Under the pieces are notes generated by a model, which saw nothing but the letters and a program-made list of their open reading frames with translations, made no database searches and was not told where the DNA came from. The position numbers were made by a program, and so were the translations under genes. Positions 50,544 to 60,591 of a stretch of DNA of 64,000 nt are shown in pieces; within the stretch, counting starts at the first letter, position 1, and each line of letters begins with the position of its first letter. The DNA is taken from NCBI GenBank assembly GCA_030690545.1, contig JAUYGN010000047.1:24518-88517 (forward strand), in the 5' to 3' direction. Origin of the DNA: Solirubrobacteraceae bacterium (lineage in GTDB: Bacteria > Actinomycetota > Thermoleophilia > Solirubrobacterales > Solirubrobacteraceae).

Positions 50544-52111
50544 CAGGCGTTCGCCTCGACGCGCACCGGCTCGACCCCGACCGTGGTGACGGCGGGCAGG
50601 GTGAAGTGAAAGACGCTGCCCTCGCCCGGGCTGCTCGTCACCCAGATGCGCCCGCCGTGCTGGTCGACGATCCGCTGGCAGACCGCCAGCCCGATGCCGG
50701 TCCCGGGGTACTCCTCCTCGCCGTGCAGCCGCTGGAACGGCTCGAAGATCCGTCGCGCGTGCTCGGAGGCCATGCCGATGCCGTTGTCGCGCACCGCGAA
50801 GTGCCAGTGGCCGTCGTCCGGCTCGGCGTCGATGCTCACCCGCGGCGTCCGCTCGCCGGCGAACTTCACCGCGTTGCCGACGAGGTTCTGCACGACGCGC
50901 ACGAGGTTGCCGCGATCGGCCAGCACGACCGGCAGCTCGCCGACGACGATCTCCGCGCCGCTGGCCTCGATCGTCCCCGCGAGCGCTTCGAGCGCCTGCT
51001 CGACGACGACCGCGACCGGCACCTCCTCGAGCTGCAGGTGACCGCGACCGGCCCGCGAGTACTCGAGCAGGTCGCGGATCAGCGCGCGCGCCTGCTGCGT
51101 CGCGTCGCGGATCCCCTCGACGAGGTCGAGCTCGCCGTCGACGTGCTCGTCGCGACGGCGCTCGAGCAGCTCGGTGTACATCGAGATCGTCGTCAGCGGC
51201 GCCTGCAGGTCATGTGAGGTGACCGACGCGAACTGCTCGAGCTCGGCGTTGGAGCGCGTCAGCTCGGCGTTGGATCGCTCGAGCTCGTCGCGACCGCGCT
51301 GCAGCGAGCCGGCCATCGAGTTGAAGCCGCGGGCCAGCTCCCCGAGCTCGTCCTCGCGCTCGTCGGGCACGCGCGCCGCCAGGTCGCCGGCGGCAAGTCG
51401 TCCGGTCGCGTCGGCGACGGTCTGCACCGGGCGCAGCACGGAGCGCCGCAGGAACAGCGTGAAGCCGATCGCGACCAGGGCGACGAGCCCGAGGCCCCCG
51501 ATCCCCAGCCCGATCGCGCGCGCGGAGCGCTGCTCGGCATTGCGCTCGCGCGCACGGATCACCGCCCGCTCGCGGACGAACAGCTGCGCCAGCTGCTCGC
51601 GGACCGCGTCGAGCCGGTCGCGACCGCCGTTCGTCTCGATCTGACTGCGCGCCTGGTCGAAGCCGCCCTCCTGGGCGACCTCGGGCAGCAGGCTCGCCCA
51701 CAGCTCGTCGTAGTCCGTGATCGCCTCGGTGATCGTGCGGGTGCGGCGCTGCTGGCCGGGATCGTCGGACACGAGGCGCGCGAGACGGCGCGTCGCGTCC
51801 GGGTAGGCGGCCAGCTCGCGCCGGACCGGGATCAGGAAGCTCGGATCCTCCGTCGCGACGTAGCGGTTCAAGCCGCTCTCGATCGACAGCAGCGAGCGCT
51901 CGAGCTGCTGGGCGAGGCTCAGCGCCTGCTGCGATCCGAACGCCGTGCGGGCGGCGTCGCGCTGGCCGGTGACGGCGACGATCAGCACGACGAGGGCGCA
52001 GCCGAGCAGCAGCGCCGCCGTGGCGCTCAACGCCACCACCCTGGTCGTGATCTGAGTCCTGAGGCTCCGTCGCAGCACGTGATTCGCCCCTTCGCTGGGC
52101 TCGGCAACCAT
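50543..52111 (-). CDS. Sensor histidine kinase with CHASE3-like and HAMP domains
   Basis: 522 residues from the ATG at 52111. Two membrane segments (about 23-48 and 199-222) flank a helical CHASE3-like sensor of about 150 residues, followed by HAMP (223-275), the phospho-acceptor His300 in SVTSHDLQAPLTT and the ATPase boxes NLVGNAVKF, DNGIGM and GTGIGLAVC. The SHDLQAPL form is typical of phytochrome-like and HAMP kinases. A downstream binding-protein gene is coupled to it. Two response regulators are divergent and may be partners. Confidence 0.92.
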   Translation of the reverse strand: MVAEPSEGANHVLRRSLRTQITTRVVALSATAALLLGCALVVLIVAVTGQRDAARTAFGSQQALSLAQQLERSLLSIESGLNRYVATEDPSFLIPVRRELAAYPDATRRLARLVSDDPGQQRRTRTITEAITDYDELWASLLPEVAQEGGFDQARSQIETNGGRDRLDAVREQLAQLFVRERAVIRARERNAEQRSARAIGLGIGGLGLVALVAIGFTLFLRRSVLRPVQTVADATGRLAAGDLAARVPDEREDELGELARGFNSMAGSLQRGRDELERSNAELTRSNAELEQFASVTSHDLQAPLTTISMYTELLERRRDEHVDGELDLVEGIRDATQQARALIRDLLEYSRAGRGHLQLEEVPVAVVVEQALEALAGTIEASGAEIVVGELPVVLADRGNLVRVVQNLVGNAVKFAGERTPRVSIDAEPDDGHWHFAVRDNGIGMASEHARRIFEPFQRLHGEEEYPGTGIGLAVCQRIVDQHGGRIWVTSSPGEGSVFHFTLPAVTTVGVEPVRVEANA

Positions 52112-52191
52112 ACTGCCGGTGCGGTTTGCCGCACCACGGTAAAGGTGCGGCCCGTATTGAGAATGCGCACCTGTGTGACGAGACTCACAGC

Positions 52192-52545
52192 GTGTCGCGC
52201 ACCGTGCTGATCGTCGACGACCACGCCGCCTTTCGAGCGGTCGCGCGAGCGCTGCTGCGCGCCGACGGCTACGACGTCGTCGGCGAGGCCGCTGACGGGC
52301 AGTCGGGACTGACGGCCGCCGAAGCCTTGCGGCCCGATGTCGTGCTGCTCGACGTGCGCCTGCCCGACGGCGACGGATTTCAGATCGCCGTCGAGCTCGC
52401 GGCGCGCGGCGGACGCTGTCGGGTCGTGATGACGTCGAGCTCCGACGACCCGCGCTATCCGGCGCGCGCACTGGACTGCGGCGCCTGCGGCTTTCTCGCC
52501 AAGCACGACCTTTGCGGGGCGGCGCTGGACCGACTTCTCAGCTGA
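52192..52545 (+). CDS. Single-domain response regulator, kinase partner candidate
   Basis: 117 residues from a GTG at 52192: VLIVDDHAAFRAVARALLRA, phospho-acceptor in VVLLDVRLPDGDGFQI, and the conserved Lys in GFLAKHDL. No output domain. The gene is divergent from the histidine kinase by 80 bases, which favours a signalling pair. Confidence 0.85.
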   Translation: MSRTVLIVDDHAAFRAVARALLRADGYDVVGEAADGQSGLTAAEALRPDVVLLDVRLPDGDGFQIAVELAARGGRCRVVMTSSSDDPRYPARALDCGACGFLAKHDLCGAALDRLLS

Positions 52546-52573
52546 CCGGGACCCGAGGTGGCACGCTATCGGG

Positions 52574-53218
52574 ATGCGCGTGGTGATCGCCGACGACTCC
52601 GTCCTGCTGCGAGCAGGGCTTGCCCGCCTGCTCGAGGACGCCGACTTCGAGGTCGTCGGCCAGGCATCCGACGCCGACGACCTGCTGCGCAAGGTGCGCG
52701 CGCACAGGCCCGACGTCGCCGTGACGGACATCCGGATGCCGCCGACGCAGACCGACGAGGGCCTGCGCGCCGCGCAGCAGATCCGTGCCGAGATGCCGGC
52801 GGTCGGCGTCCTGGTGCTGTCGCAGCACCTCGACGAGGGCTACGCGCTCGAGCTCCTGCAGGTCAGCGCCGAGGGCGTCGGCTATCTGCTGAAGGATCGC
52901 GTCGCGGACGTCGACGCGTTCCTCGACGCGCTGCGCCGCGTGTCGGGCGGCGGCTCGGTGCTCGATCCCGAGGTCGTCGCGCAGCTGCTCGGCCGCCGGC
53001 GCGCGGACGACCCGCTGGACCGCCTGACGCCGCGCGAGCGCGAGGTCCTCGGACAGATGGCACAGGGCCGCTCCAACGGCGCGATCGCGCGCGATCTCGT
53101 GATCACCGAGCGGGCGATCGAGAAGCACGTCACGTCGATCTTCGCCAAGCTCGAGCTGAACGCCGTCGACGACGGCCACCGCCGCGTGCTGGCGGTGCTG
53201 GCCTACCTCGACCGCTGA
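52574..53218 (+). CDS. NarL/LuxR-family response regulator
   Basis: 214 residues. Receiver domain MRVVIADDSVLLRAGLARLL with phospho-acceptor Asp52 in VTDIRMPPT, and a C-terminal LuxR helix-turn-helix (LTPREREVLGQMAQGRSNG, then AIEKHVTSIFAKLEL). It follows the receiver-only protein after 28 bases and is probably the transcriptional output of the same pathway. Confidence 0.92.
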   Translation: MRVVIADDSVLLRAGLARLLEDADFEVVGQASDADDLLRKVRAHRPDVAVTDIRMPPTQTDEGLRAAQQIRAEMPAVGVLVLSQHLDEGYALELLQVSAEGVGYLLKDRVADVDAFLDALRRVSGGGSVLDPEVVAQLLGRRRADDPLDRLTPREREVLGQMAQGRSNGAIARDLVITERAIEKHVTSIFAKLELNAVDDGHRRVLAVLAYLDR

Positions 53219-53595
53219 GCGGCCGCGGCTGTGCGGCCATGCGGTCGTGCGAGCCGGGCGATGGTACGGGTAGCCGCACCACGAGACACGTGCAGTCCCC
53301 ATTGGCGGGCGCGCTGCGGATTGGGACTCTGGCGCCATGCAGCTGAGCGAGCGTCCCAGCTACGTCGAGGGGCCGACGATCGACCCGACGGTCGATCCCG
53401 ACGGGCTCTTCCGGACCGCCCGGCTGCGTCTCGCCGGACCTCACGGGACCCCTCCCCGCGTCCGCGTACGCACCTGAACGAGCCGGCGGCGGCCTCCCCC
53501 CGACCGCCGCCGGCTCGCGGTGCGCGTCGGTGGTCGAGTGGCGACGAGCTTGTCCTGAGGACAAGCTGCGCGCCACTCGAGCGTCGCGCCGCGCG
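53219..53595. other. Intergenic region with a small possible ORF
   Basis: A 46-codon plus-strand frame (53,337-53,477, MQLSERPSYVEGPTIDPTV...) ends in a TGA and has no ribosome site. It may be real but nothing supports it beyond being open. The rest contains only the hairpin listed below. Confidence 0.3.
53534..53580 (-). terminator. Two-step hairpin downstream of the rhomboid gene
   Basis: Outer arms TCGAGTGGCG / CGCCACTCGA and inner arms AGCTTGTCCT / AGGACAAGCT give a long stem with small bulges, 16 bases past the rhomboid stop. Confidence 0.75.
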
Positions 53596-54189
53596 TCAGC
53601 CCGACGCGCCGCGGCTCCCGCCGGCATCACGCCGCCCCGCCAGCATCGAGGCGGCGATCACGCCGCCGATCGCGCCGAACAGGTGGGCCTGCCAGGAGAT
53701 GCGCTCCTGCGGCAGCAGGCCCTGCAGCATGCCGATGCCCCAGACCACGACGACGATCGCGCCGATCGCCAGCTCGAACGGGCGTCGCGTGAAGATCCCG
53801 CGCGAGACGAGATAGGACGCATAGCCGAAGACGACGCCGCTGGCCCCGAGATGGACCGTGTTCGCGCCCGCGATCAGCCAGGTGCCCAGGCCGCTGACGA
53901 CCGTCACGATCAGCGTCACGAGCGCGACGCGCGCGAGGCCGCCGAGCGCGATCGCCGCCCCCATCGCCGCGAACGGGACCGTGTTGGAGACGAGATGGCC
54001 GAAGCCGACGTGCAGGAACGGCGCCGCGAAGATCTCCGGCAGGCCGTCGACGTCACGCGGGTGGATGCCGTAGTTGTCGAGGTTGTGGTCGACGACGACG
54101 TCGACGACCTCGGTGACCCACATCAGGGCGATCATCGCGGCGACGAGCAGCAGGGCGTTGGTGCGGTCAGGGCCGAGGCGAGCTTGCAT
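53596..54189 (-). CDS. Rhomboid-family intramembrane serine protease
   Basis: 197 residues with six membrane segments. The catalytic serine is in HLGASGVVFGY (GASG motif) and the partner histidine in SWQAHLFGAIGG; a conserved Asn/His region is in HVGFGHLVSNT. It cleaves membrane proteins near the outer face of the bilayer. Its substrate is unknown. It lies downstream of the pilus genes on the same strand but after a gap. Confidence 0.88.
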   Translation of the reverse strand: MQARLGPDRTNALLLVAAMIALMWVTEVVDVVVDHNLDNYGIHPRDVDGLPEIFAAPFLHVGFGHLVSNTVPFAAMGAAIALGGLARVALVTLIVTVVSGLGTWLIAGANTVHLGASGVVFGYASYLVSRGIFTRRPFELAIGAIVVVVWGIGMLQGLLPQERISWQAHLFGAIGGVIAASMLAGRRDAGGSRGASG

Positions 54190-54274
54190 GTCACCGAACG
54201 CTACCGACGGGCGCGATCGCGCACGACCGGTGGCGACGATCAGGCGCTCGCGCCTGACCCATGCCGCGCGTCGT

Positions 54275-55489
54275 CTACTTGATCTGGTCGTAGATGCTGA
54301 ACAGCGGCAGGTACATCGAGATCACGATGAAGCCGACGATGCCGCCGACGATGACGATCATGACCGGCTCGAGGATCGACGTCAGGGCCTTGACGGAGGC
54401 CGCCACCTGATCCTCGTAGAACTCGCCGATCTTCGTCAGCATCGTCGTCAGGGCGCCCGTCTCCTCGCCGACCTTGACCATGTGGCCGACCATCGAGGGG
54501 AAGACCGGCGAGTCCATCAGCGGCTGGGCGATCGTGCCGCCGGCCTTGACGCTCGCCGTGACGGCGTCCATCGCCTCCTCGACGACGATGTTGCCCGCCG
54601 TCTGCTTGGTGATCTCGATCGCCTGCAGCAGCGGCACGCCGGCGCCCATCAGCGCCGAGAACGTGCGCGACCAGCGCGCCAGCGCGACCTTCTGGAAGAT
54701 GTCGCCGATCTTGAACGGCAGGCGCAGCACGAAGCGCTGCCACAGCGAGCGGCCCTTCGGCGTCTTCTTCCACTTCAGGAAGGCGAACACCGCGAGGATC
54801 GTGCCGGCCAGCAGGAAGTACCACTGCCCAGTGACGAGGTCGGAGAGCATCATCACGAAGCGCGTCATCGCCGGCATCTCGGCGTCGCCGAGCTCCTCGA
54901 AGACGCCCGCGAAGACCGGCACGATGAAGGCGACCATGCCGAGCATGACGAGCCCCGCGAAGACGAGGATCACCGTCGGATAGGTCATCGCCGACTTGAC
55001 CTGGCGGCGCAGCGACGCCTCCTTCTCGAGCTGGTCGGCGACCCGCAGCAGCGAGTCCTCGAGCACGCCGCCGGTCTCGCCGGCGCGCGTCATCGCGACG
55101 TAGAGCGGGTTGAACGTCTTCGGGTGGCGCTCGAAGGCGTCCGACAGCGGCAGGCCGGCCTCGACGTCCTTGCGCACCGCGACGAGCTGCTCGGCGAGCT
55201 TCTTGTTCTCGGTCTGCGCCTCGAGCACGTAGAGCGCGCGCAGGATCGTCATGCCGCTGGAGACCATCGTCGCGAGCTGGCGCGTCATGATCGCCAGGTC
55301 GCCGAGCTTGATCCGGTTGGCCCACGGGAGCGTGATGTCCTGCTTGGCGCGGCTCTTGTCGGCGATGTCGAGGACGATCAGGCCCTTGGCCTTGAGCTGA
55401 TCGGCGACGTTCTGCTTGGACTCGGCGTCGACCTCGCCCTTGGACTGGGTGCCACTGAGGTCGATCGCCTTGAAGACGTACGTGCTCAT
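54275..55489 (-). CDS. pilC: Type IV pilus inner-membrane platform protein PilC/GspF
   Basis: 404 residues from the ATG at 55489. Two repeats of the GspF domain are visible, each with a MxxxGxxLxxAL-like helix: MTRQLATMVSSGMTILRALY and TFSALMGAGVPLLQAI. Membrane segments are at about 170-195, 215-235 and 375-400. It anchors the PilB and PilT motors. It lies 55 bases after pilT on the same strand. Confidence 0.93.
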   Translation of the reverse strand: MSTYVFKAIDLSGTQSKGEVDAESKQNVADQLKAKGLIVLDIADKSRAKQDITLPWANRIKLGDLAIMTRQLATMVSSGMTILRALYVLEAQTENKKLAEQLVAVRKDVEAGLPLSDAFERHPKTFNPLYVAMTRAGETGGVLEDSLLRVADQLEKEASLRRQVKSAMTYPTVILVFAGLVMLGMVAFIVPVFAGVFEELGDAEMPAMTRFVMMLSDLVTGQWYFLLAGTILAVFAFLKWKKTPKGRSLWQRFVLRLPFKIGDIFQKVALARWSRTFSALMGAGVPLLQAIEITKQTAGNIVVEEAMDAVTASVKAGGTIAQPLMDSPVFPSMVGHMVKVGEETGALTTMLTKIGEFYEDQVAASVKALTSILEPVMIVIVGGIVGFIVISMYLPLFSIYDQIK

Positions 55490-55544
55490 CGCGAGGACTC
55501 CGGATCGAGGTTGCCGGGACGGACGGTCGAGCAATGACGCGCTG

Positions 55545-56633
55545 TCATGACTCGGAGGCCGCGAACGAGCCGGCGCCGAGCAGGCGGCGCAGCTCCTCGG
55601 GGGTCGACGAGCGGGCCTCGGCGAGCTTCTGCGTGATCTTGCCCGCGCGCACGAGCGTCGCCAGCGCCGCGTCCATCGTCTGCATGCCGAGGCTGGCGCC
55701 GGTCTGCAGCGAGGAGTAGATCTGGTGCGTCTTGCCCTCGCGGATGAGGTTGCGGATCGCCGGGGTGGCGAGCAGCACCTCGCAAGCCGCGATCCGGCCG
55801 GCACCGTCGGCCGTCGGCAGCAGCTGCTGGGTGATGATCCCCTGCAGCGCGACCGACAGCTGGACGCGGACCTGCTGCTGCTGCTCAGCGGGGAAGACGT
55901 CGATGATGCGGTCGATCGTCTGGGGCGCGTCCTGCGTATGCAGGGTCGCGAAGACGAGGTGGCCGGTCTCCGCCGCGGTCAGCGCGGTGTGGATCGTCTC
56001 CAGATCGCGCATCTCGCCGACCAGGATCACGTCGGGGTCCTGGCGCAGCGCGGCCTTCAGGCCGGCCGCGAAGGACTGCGCGTCGGAGCCGATCTCGCGC
56101 TGGTTGACGATGCACTTCTTGTGGCTGTGGAGGAACTCGATCGGGTCCTCGATCGTCATGATGTGCTCCTCGCGCGACCCGTTGATCTCGTCGATCACGG
56201 CCGCCAGCGAGGTCGACTTGCCCGAGCCCGTCGGGCCGGTGACGAGCACGAACCCGCGCGGCTTGCGCGCCAGCTCGTGCATCACCGGCGGCAGCCCGAG
56301 CTCGTCGACGGTCTTGATCGAGAACGGGATCAGGCGAAACGCCGCCCCGATCGCGGCGCGCTGGTAGTAGGCGTTGACACGGAAGCGGGCGCGCCCCGGG
56401 ATCGCATAGGCGAAGTCGAGCTGCCAGTCCGTCTCCAGGCGCTGGCGCTGATCGTTCGTCAGGATCGAGTAGATCGTCTCGCGCGTCTGCTCGGTGGTCA
56501 TGACGGGGTAGTCCTCCAGTGGCTGGAGGCGTCCCCGGACCCGTACGGTTGGATGGGCCCCCGCGGTCAGATGCAGGTCGGAGGCGTTGCGCTCGATGAC
56601 CTCGAGCAGCAAGTCGGCGAAGTCGAAGCTCAT
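55545..56633 (-). CDS. pilT: Twitching motility retraction ATPase PilT
   Basis: 362 residues. Walker A VTGPTGSGKST (about 131-141), Walker B with DPDVILVGEMRDLETI, and the retraction-specific AIRNLIREGKTHQI near the C-terminus. It depolymerises the pilus. Starts with MSFDFADLLLEVIERNASDL, the typical PilT opening. Confidence 0.95.
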   Translation of the reverse strand: MSFDFADLLLEVIERNASDLHLTAGAHPTVRVRGRLQPLEDYPVMTTEQTRETIYSILTNDQRQRLETDWQLDFAYAIPGRARFRVNAYYQRAAIGAAFRLIPFSIKTVDELGLPPVMHELARKPRGFVLVTGPTGSGKSTSLAAVIDEINGSREEHIMTIEDPIEFLHSHKKCIVNQREIGSDAQSFAAGLKAALRQDPDVILVGEMRDLETIHTALTAAETGHLVFATLHTQDAPQTIDRIIDVFPAEQQQQVRVQLSVALQGIITQQLLPTADGAGRIAACEVLLATPAIRNLIREGKTHQIYSSLQTGASLGMQTMDAALATLVRAGKITQKLAEARSSTPEELRRLLGAGSFAASES

Positions 56634-56714
56634 TACGCCCGCCTATCGGCCGCACGCGTCCGGCGCAAGCGACCTGTTCCCGACATATGGACGACCGTAT
56701 GATCAACGGCACGG

Positions 56715-58745
56715 ATGGCTGACGAGCACACGCGCACGGGGCCCGACAAGTCCGCCGAGCGCCGGCCCTGGCGCGTCGAGGGCGGGCGCGACGAGCCCGG
56801 CGACTCCTCCCCGCCCGCGACGCGCCGAAACGGGCTGCCGCGACCGCCGGGCTCGACGCGGTTCTGGCGCTTCCTGCTCGTGCTGCTCGTGCTGAACATC
56901 GTCCTCGCGCAGCTGATCCCGTCCAGCGAGGACGAGCGCCTCGACGTGCCCTACACGTTCTTTCGCGAGCAGGTGACGGCCGGCAACGTCGAAGAGGTCA
57001 ACGCCCGCAACGACGTCATCCAGGGCGCGTTTCGCCGCGAGGTGACGTTCGACGAGAAGGGGCCGGAGACGCGCTTCGAGACCGTCCGGCCGACGTTCGC
57101 CCAGGACGACGAGCTGCTCGAGCTGCTGCTCGAGAAGCGCGTCGAGGTCAACGCGCGCCCGATCGACGAGGGACGCAGCTTCCTCGCGACGCTGCTGATC
57201 TCGTTCGGCCCGACGCTGCTGATCGTCGCCCTGATCATCTGGTTCCTGCGTCGCAGCACGGCGGCGGGCGCCGGCGGAGCGATGGCGCTGGGGCGCTCGA
57301 AGGCCAAGCGCTACGACGCGTCCGAGACGCGCGTCAGCTTCGAGGACGTCGCCGGCATCGACGAGGTCGAGGACGAGCTCAAGGAGATCGTCGACTTCCT
57401 CAAGACGCCCGATCGCTACCGCAAGCTCGGCGCCTCGTTTCCCAAGGGCGTGCTGCTGTCCGGCCAGCCGGGCACCGGCAAGACGCTGCTCGCGCGCGCC
57501 GTCGCCGGCGAGGCTGACGTGCCGTTCTTCTCGCTCAGCGCGTCGGAGTTCGTCGAGATGGTCGTCGGCGTCGGCGCGTCGCGCGTGCGTGACCTCTTCG
57601 ACCAGGCCAAGAAGGCGGCGCCGTCGATCATCTTCATCGACGAGCTCGACGCGATCGGCCGCGCGCGCGGCGGTGGCGGCGGCTTCGGCGGCCACGACGA
57701 GCGCGAGCAGACGCTCAACCAGATCCTCACCGAGATGGACGGCTTCACCGGCTCGGAGGGCGTCATCGTGCTCGCCGCGACGAACCGCCCCGAGGTGCTC
57801 GACGCGGCGCTGCTGCGGCCGGGGCGCTTCGACCGGCGCCTGACCGTCAACGCGCCCGACAAGGACGGCCGCGTGCAGATCCTGCAGATCCACACGCGCT
57901 CGGTCCCGCTCGCCGACGACGTCGACCTGCAGCGCGTCGCGGCCTCGACGCCGGGGATGGTCGGCGCGGACCTGCGCAACCTCATCAACGAGGGCGCGCT
58001 GATCGCCGCGCGGCGCGGGCATTCGGAGGTCAGCGCGGCCGACCTCGCCGACGCGCTGGAGCGGATCGTGCTCGGCGCCGAGCGCAAGATCACGCTGTCG
58101 GCGCAGGAGCGCGAGCGCACCGCCTACCACGAGTCCGGGCACGCCGTGCTCGGCATGCTCGAGCCGGGCGCCGACCCGGTGCGCAAGGTCTCGATCGTCC
58201 CGCGCGGGCGTGCGCTCGGCGTGACGTTCCAGTCGCCGGCGACGGACCGCTACGGCTACGACGCGCGCTACCTGGAGGGCCGGATCGTCGGCGCGCTCGG
58301 CGGCCGTGCCGCCGAGGAGCTCGTCTACGGCAACGTCACGACGGGCGCCGAGTCCGACCTCGAGCAGGTCACGAGCATCGCCCGCCAGATGGTCGGGCGC
58401 TGGGGCATGTCGGACGTCATCGGCCTCGTATCGGTGCTCCCGCCGCCGGGCGAGGAGCAGCACTACGGTCCGCTGCAGGTCTCCGACGACACGCGCGAGC
58501 TCGTCGACCGCGAGGTGCGGCGGATCGTCGAGGCCTGCTACGAGCGCGCACGGCGGATGCTGGCCGACAACCGCGAGCGGCTCGAGTCCCTGACGCAGGC
58601 GCTGCTGGAGAAGGAGACGCTCGACGAGGACGACGCCTACCGCGCGGCGGGCTTCTCGCACGGCGCGTCGGCCTCCGCGCCGGCCGACGTCGAGTCGACC
58701 GTCGCCGAGGAGCCGGGCCCCGCGAGCGAGCTGCCGACCGCGTAG
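56715..58745 (+). CDS. ftsH: ATP-dependent zinc metalloprotease FtsH
   Basis: 676 residues. Two membrane helices (about 50-67 and 155-179) flank the short outer domain. The AAA module has Walker [16 protein letters not shown], Walker [12 protein letters not shown] and SRH region [11 protein letters not shown]. The protease site is [10 protein letters not shown] (HEXXH), with the third ligand Asp later in ESDLEQVT. It degrades membrane and some cytosolic proteins. It is on the opposite strand between pilT and pilB. Acidic, Ala/Pro-rich C-terminus. Confidence 0.97.
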   Translation: MADEHTRTGPDKSAERRPWRVEGGRDEPGDSSPPATRRNGLPRPPGSTRFWRFLLVLLVLNIVLAQLIPSSEDERLDVPYTFFREQVTAGNVEEVNARNDVIQGAFRREVTFDEKGPETRFETVRPTFAQDDELLELLLEKRVEVNARPIDEGRSFLATLLISFGPTLLIVALIIWFLRRSTAAGAGGAMALGRSKAKRYDASETRVSFEDVAGIDEVEDELKEIVDFLKTPDRYRKLGASFPKGVLLSGQPGTGKTLLARAVAGEADVPFFSLSASEFVEMVVGVGASRVRDLFDQAKKAAPSIIFIDELDAIGRARGGGGGFGGHDEREQTLNQILTEMDGFTGSEGVIVLAATNRPEVLDAALLRPGRFDRRLTVNAPDKDGRVQILQIHTRSVPLADDVDLQRVAASTPGMVGADLRNLINEGALIAARRGHSEVSAADLADALERIVLGAERKITLSAQERERTAYHESGHAVLGMLEPGADPVRKVSIVPRGRALGVTFQSPATDRYGYDARYLEGRIVGALGGRAAEELVYGNVTTGAESDLEQVTSIARQMVGRWGMSDVIGLVSVLPPPGEEQHYGPLQVSDDTRELVDREVRRIVEACYERARRMLADNRERLESLTQALLEKETLDEDDAYRAAGFSHGASASAPADVESTVAEEPGPASELPTA

Positions 58746-58797
58746 CGTCGCAGCGGTCGGGTGCGTCGCCGGCACGCGCCGCGCGGGCGCGAGCCCG

Positions 58798-60504
58798 CTA
58801 CTCGATCGCCGCCGACCCCGAGCCCGTCACGCGCGTGACCTCCTGGATCGAGGTCATCCCGTGGCGGACCTTCTCGAGGCCGTCGTCGCGCATCAGCCGC
58901 ATGCCCTGGCGGACGGCGACCTCGGCGATCTGCGGCGCGGGGGCGCGGGCCAGCGCGAGCTTGCGGATCTCCTCGCTGACGACCATCACCTCGTAGAGCC
59001 CGACACGTCCCTTGTAGCCGGAGTGGTTGCAGCGCGAGCAGCCGGTGGCCTGGTAGGCCTCCATGTCGAACTGGCTGCGGATGCCGTTCGCGCGCAGCAC
59101 GTCGGCCGAGATGATCTGGCGCTCCTTGCAGTGCTGGCAGAGCCGGCGCGCGAGGCGCTGCCCGACGACGCAGTCGATCGCCGACGCGACGAGGAACGGC
59201 TCGATGCCCATGTCGACGAGGCGCGTGATCGCGCTCGCGGCGTCGTTGGTGTGCAGCGTCGAGAGCACCATGTGGCCGGTAAGCGCCGCCTTTACGGCCA
59301 TCTCTGCGGTTTCAAAGTCGCGGATCTCGCCGACCATGACGATGTCGGGATCCTGACGGAGAAACTCACGCAGGGCCGTTGCAAAAGTGAGGCCGACATC
59401 ATCGTTCATCTGCACCTGGTTGATCCCGAAGAGGTTATACTCTACCGGATCTTCCGCCGTGCAAATGTTTTCGCTTACCTTATTCAACTCGGAAAGGGCC
59501 GAGTACAGCGTGGTTGTTTTGCCGGAGCCGGTGGGGCCGGTAACCAGCACCATGCCGAACGGCTGGTGCACCGCATGGCTGAATGCCACAAGCTGCTTGT
59601 CGGCAAAGCCGAGCTTGCGCATATCGAGCTGCAGATTTGACTTGTCGAGTAGGCGGAGCACGATTTTTTCGCCGAAGAGGGTGGGAAGAATGGAAACGCG
59701 GTAGTCGATCTCCTTCTTCGCCTCGTACTTCAGCTTAATGCGTCCGCCCTGTGGTACGCGCCGCTCGGCGATGTTTGCCTGCGCAAGAATTTTGAGCCGC
59801 GACACGATGGGCGCGCGCAGCTTGAACGGCGGAGCCGGCTGCTCGTGAAGCACGCCATCGATGCGATAGCGCAAGCGGAACGCCTTCTCATACGGCTCAA
59901 TGTGGATGTCGGATGCCCCAAGCTTGATGGCGTTCACCAAAATCGCATTCACGAGTTTGACAACGGGAGCTTCCTCGGCCGATTTCTTGGCAGAGGTAAT
60001 ATCCACTTCCCCATCGTCTTCCACGACGATATCGAGATCTTCCTCGCTCACTCCTTCGAGCGCCGCGGCATACGACATCGAATCGTCGTAATAGCGCTTC
60101 AGCGTTTCGTCGATTTCCCGGTCGGAAGCGACAACGACGGTAATGTTGAAGCTGGTGGCAAACCGGAGCTCGGTTTCCACGTCAACATTTGCCGGATCAT
60201 CCGTGACGACAATGAGCGCGCCCCCATGCCGTTTCAATGGAATTGCCCGGAGCCGCCGCGCACGATCGGGAGTAACCAGCTTAATCACGTCCGCATCGAT
60301 CTCGAAATCAGCCAACTTGATGCGTTCGGCTCCGTATTGCTTGGCCAGATATTCGACCAAGAGATCTTCGGAAAGGTCTCCGCGCCGCACCAGAATCGCT
60401 CCGAGACGTTCGCCTGTCCGCTCCTGCTCGGCCTGCGCTGCGGCGAGCGCAGCCGGCGCAACCAAGGAATCGCGAACCAGCAATTCTCCCAGTCTGTTTG
60501 CCAT
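58798..60504 (-). CDS. pilB: Type IV pilus assembly ATPase PilB; mosaic sequence
   Basis: 568 residues from the ATG at 60504. The N-terminal MshEN-like domain (1-140) is followed by the ATPase: ASDIHIEPYEKAFRLRYRID, Walker A VTGPTGSGKTTT (322-333), Walker B DPDIVMVGEIRDF, the His-box LSTLHTNDAASAI and the zinc-site Cys pairs (CQHC; CSRC). The protein is full length and in frame, yet the DNA is two-part. Bases to about 59,280 have the local high-GC codon use (ACC, CTC, CTG, GCC). From 59,281 rightward the codons turn mixed (GTA, CTT, GCA, GAA, TTT) and the ribosome and terminator style also changes. I read it as a join of two genomes at codon 408-410. Confidence 0.85.
   Translation of the reverse strand: MANRLGELLVRDSLVAPAALAAAQAEQERTGERLGAILVRRGDLSEDLLVEYLAKQYGAERIKLADFEIDADVIKLVTPDRARRLRAIPLKRHGGALIVVTDDPANVDVETELRFATSFNITVVVASDREIDETLKRYYDDSMSYAAALEGVSEEDLDIVVEDDGEVDITSAKKSAEEAPVVKLVNAILVNAIKLGASDIHIEPYEKAFRLRYRIDGVLHEQPAPPFKLRAPIVSRLKILAQANIAERRVPQGGRIKLKYEAKKEIDYRVSILPTLFGEKIVLRLLDKSNLQLDMRKLGFADKQLVAFSHAVHQPFGMVLVTGPTGSGKTTTLYSALSELNKVSENICTAEDPVEYNLFGINQVQMNDDVGLTFATALREFLRQDPDIVMVGEIRDFETAEMAVKAALTGHMVLSTLHTNDAASAITRLVDMGIEPFLVASAIDCVVGQRLARRLCQHCKERQIISADVLRANGIRSQFDMEAYQATGCSRCNHSGYKGRVGLYEVMVVSEEIRKLALARAPAPQIAEVAVRQGMRLMRDDGLEKVRHGMTSIQEVTRVTGSGSAAIE
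59270..59290. other. Abrupt composition junction inside pilB
   Basis: The switch in codon use falls within the ALTGHMVL codons, a stretch strongly conserved among secretion ATPases. Left of it GC is like the rest of the window; right of it GC falls to roughly half. This is where two source sequences meet. Confidence 0.8.
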
Positions 60505-60571
60505 GGTTTCCCTCCTATTTGTACTCTGGCGAAAAAAATTAATTTTGTCAATGCATTGCCCAAAAGAAAAA

Positions 60572-60591
60572 GGACAGGTATTACCCTGTCC
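60572..60591 (-). terminator. U-tract terminator after the DHH-like gene
   Basis: GGACAGG / CCTGTCC with a 6-base loop; on the minus strand it is followed by TTTTTCTTTT. It overlaps the stop region of the DHH-like gene and lies before the pilB start. Confidence 0.85.
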
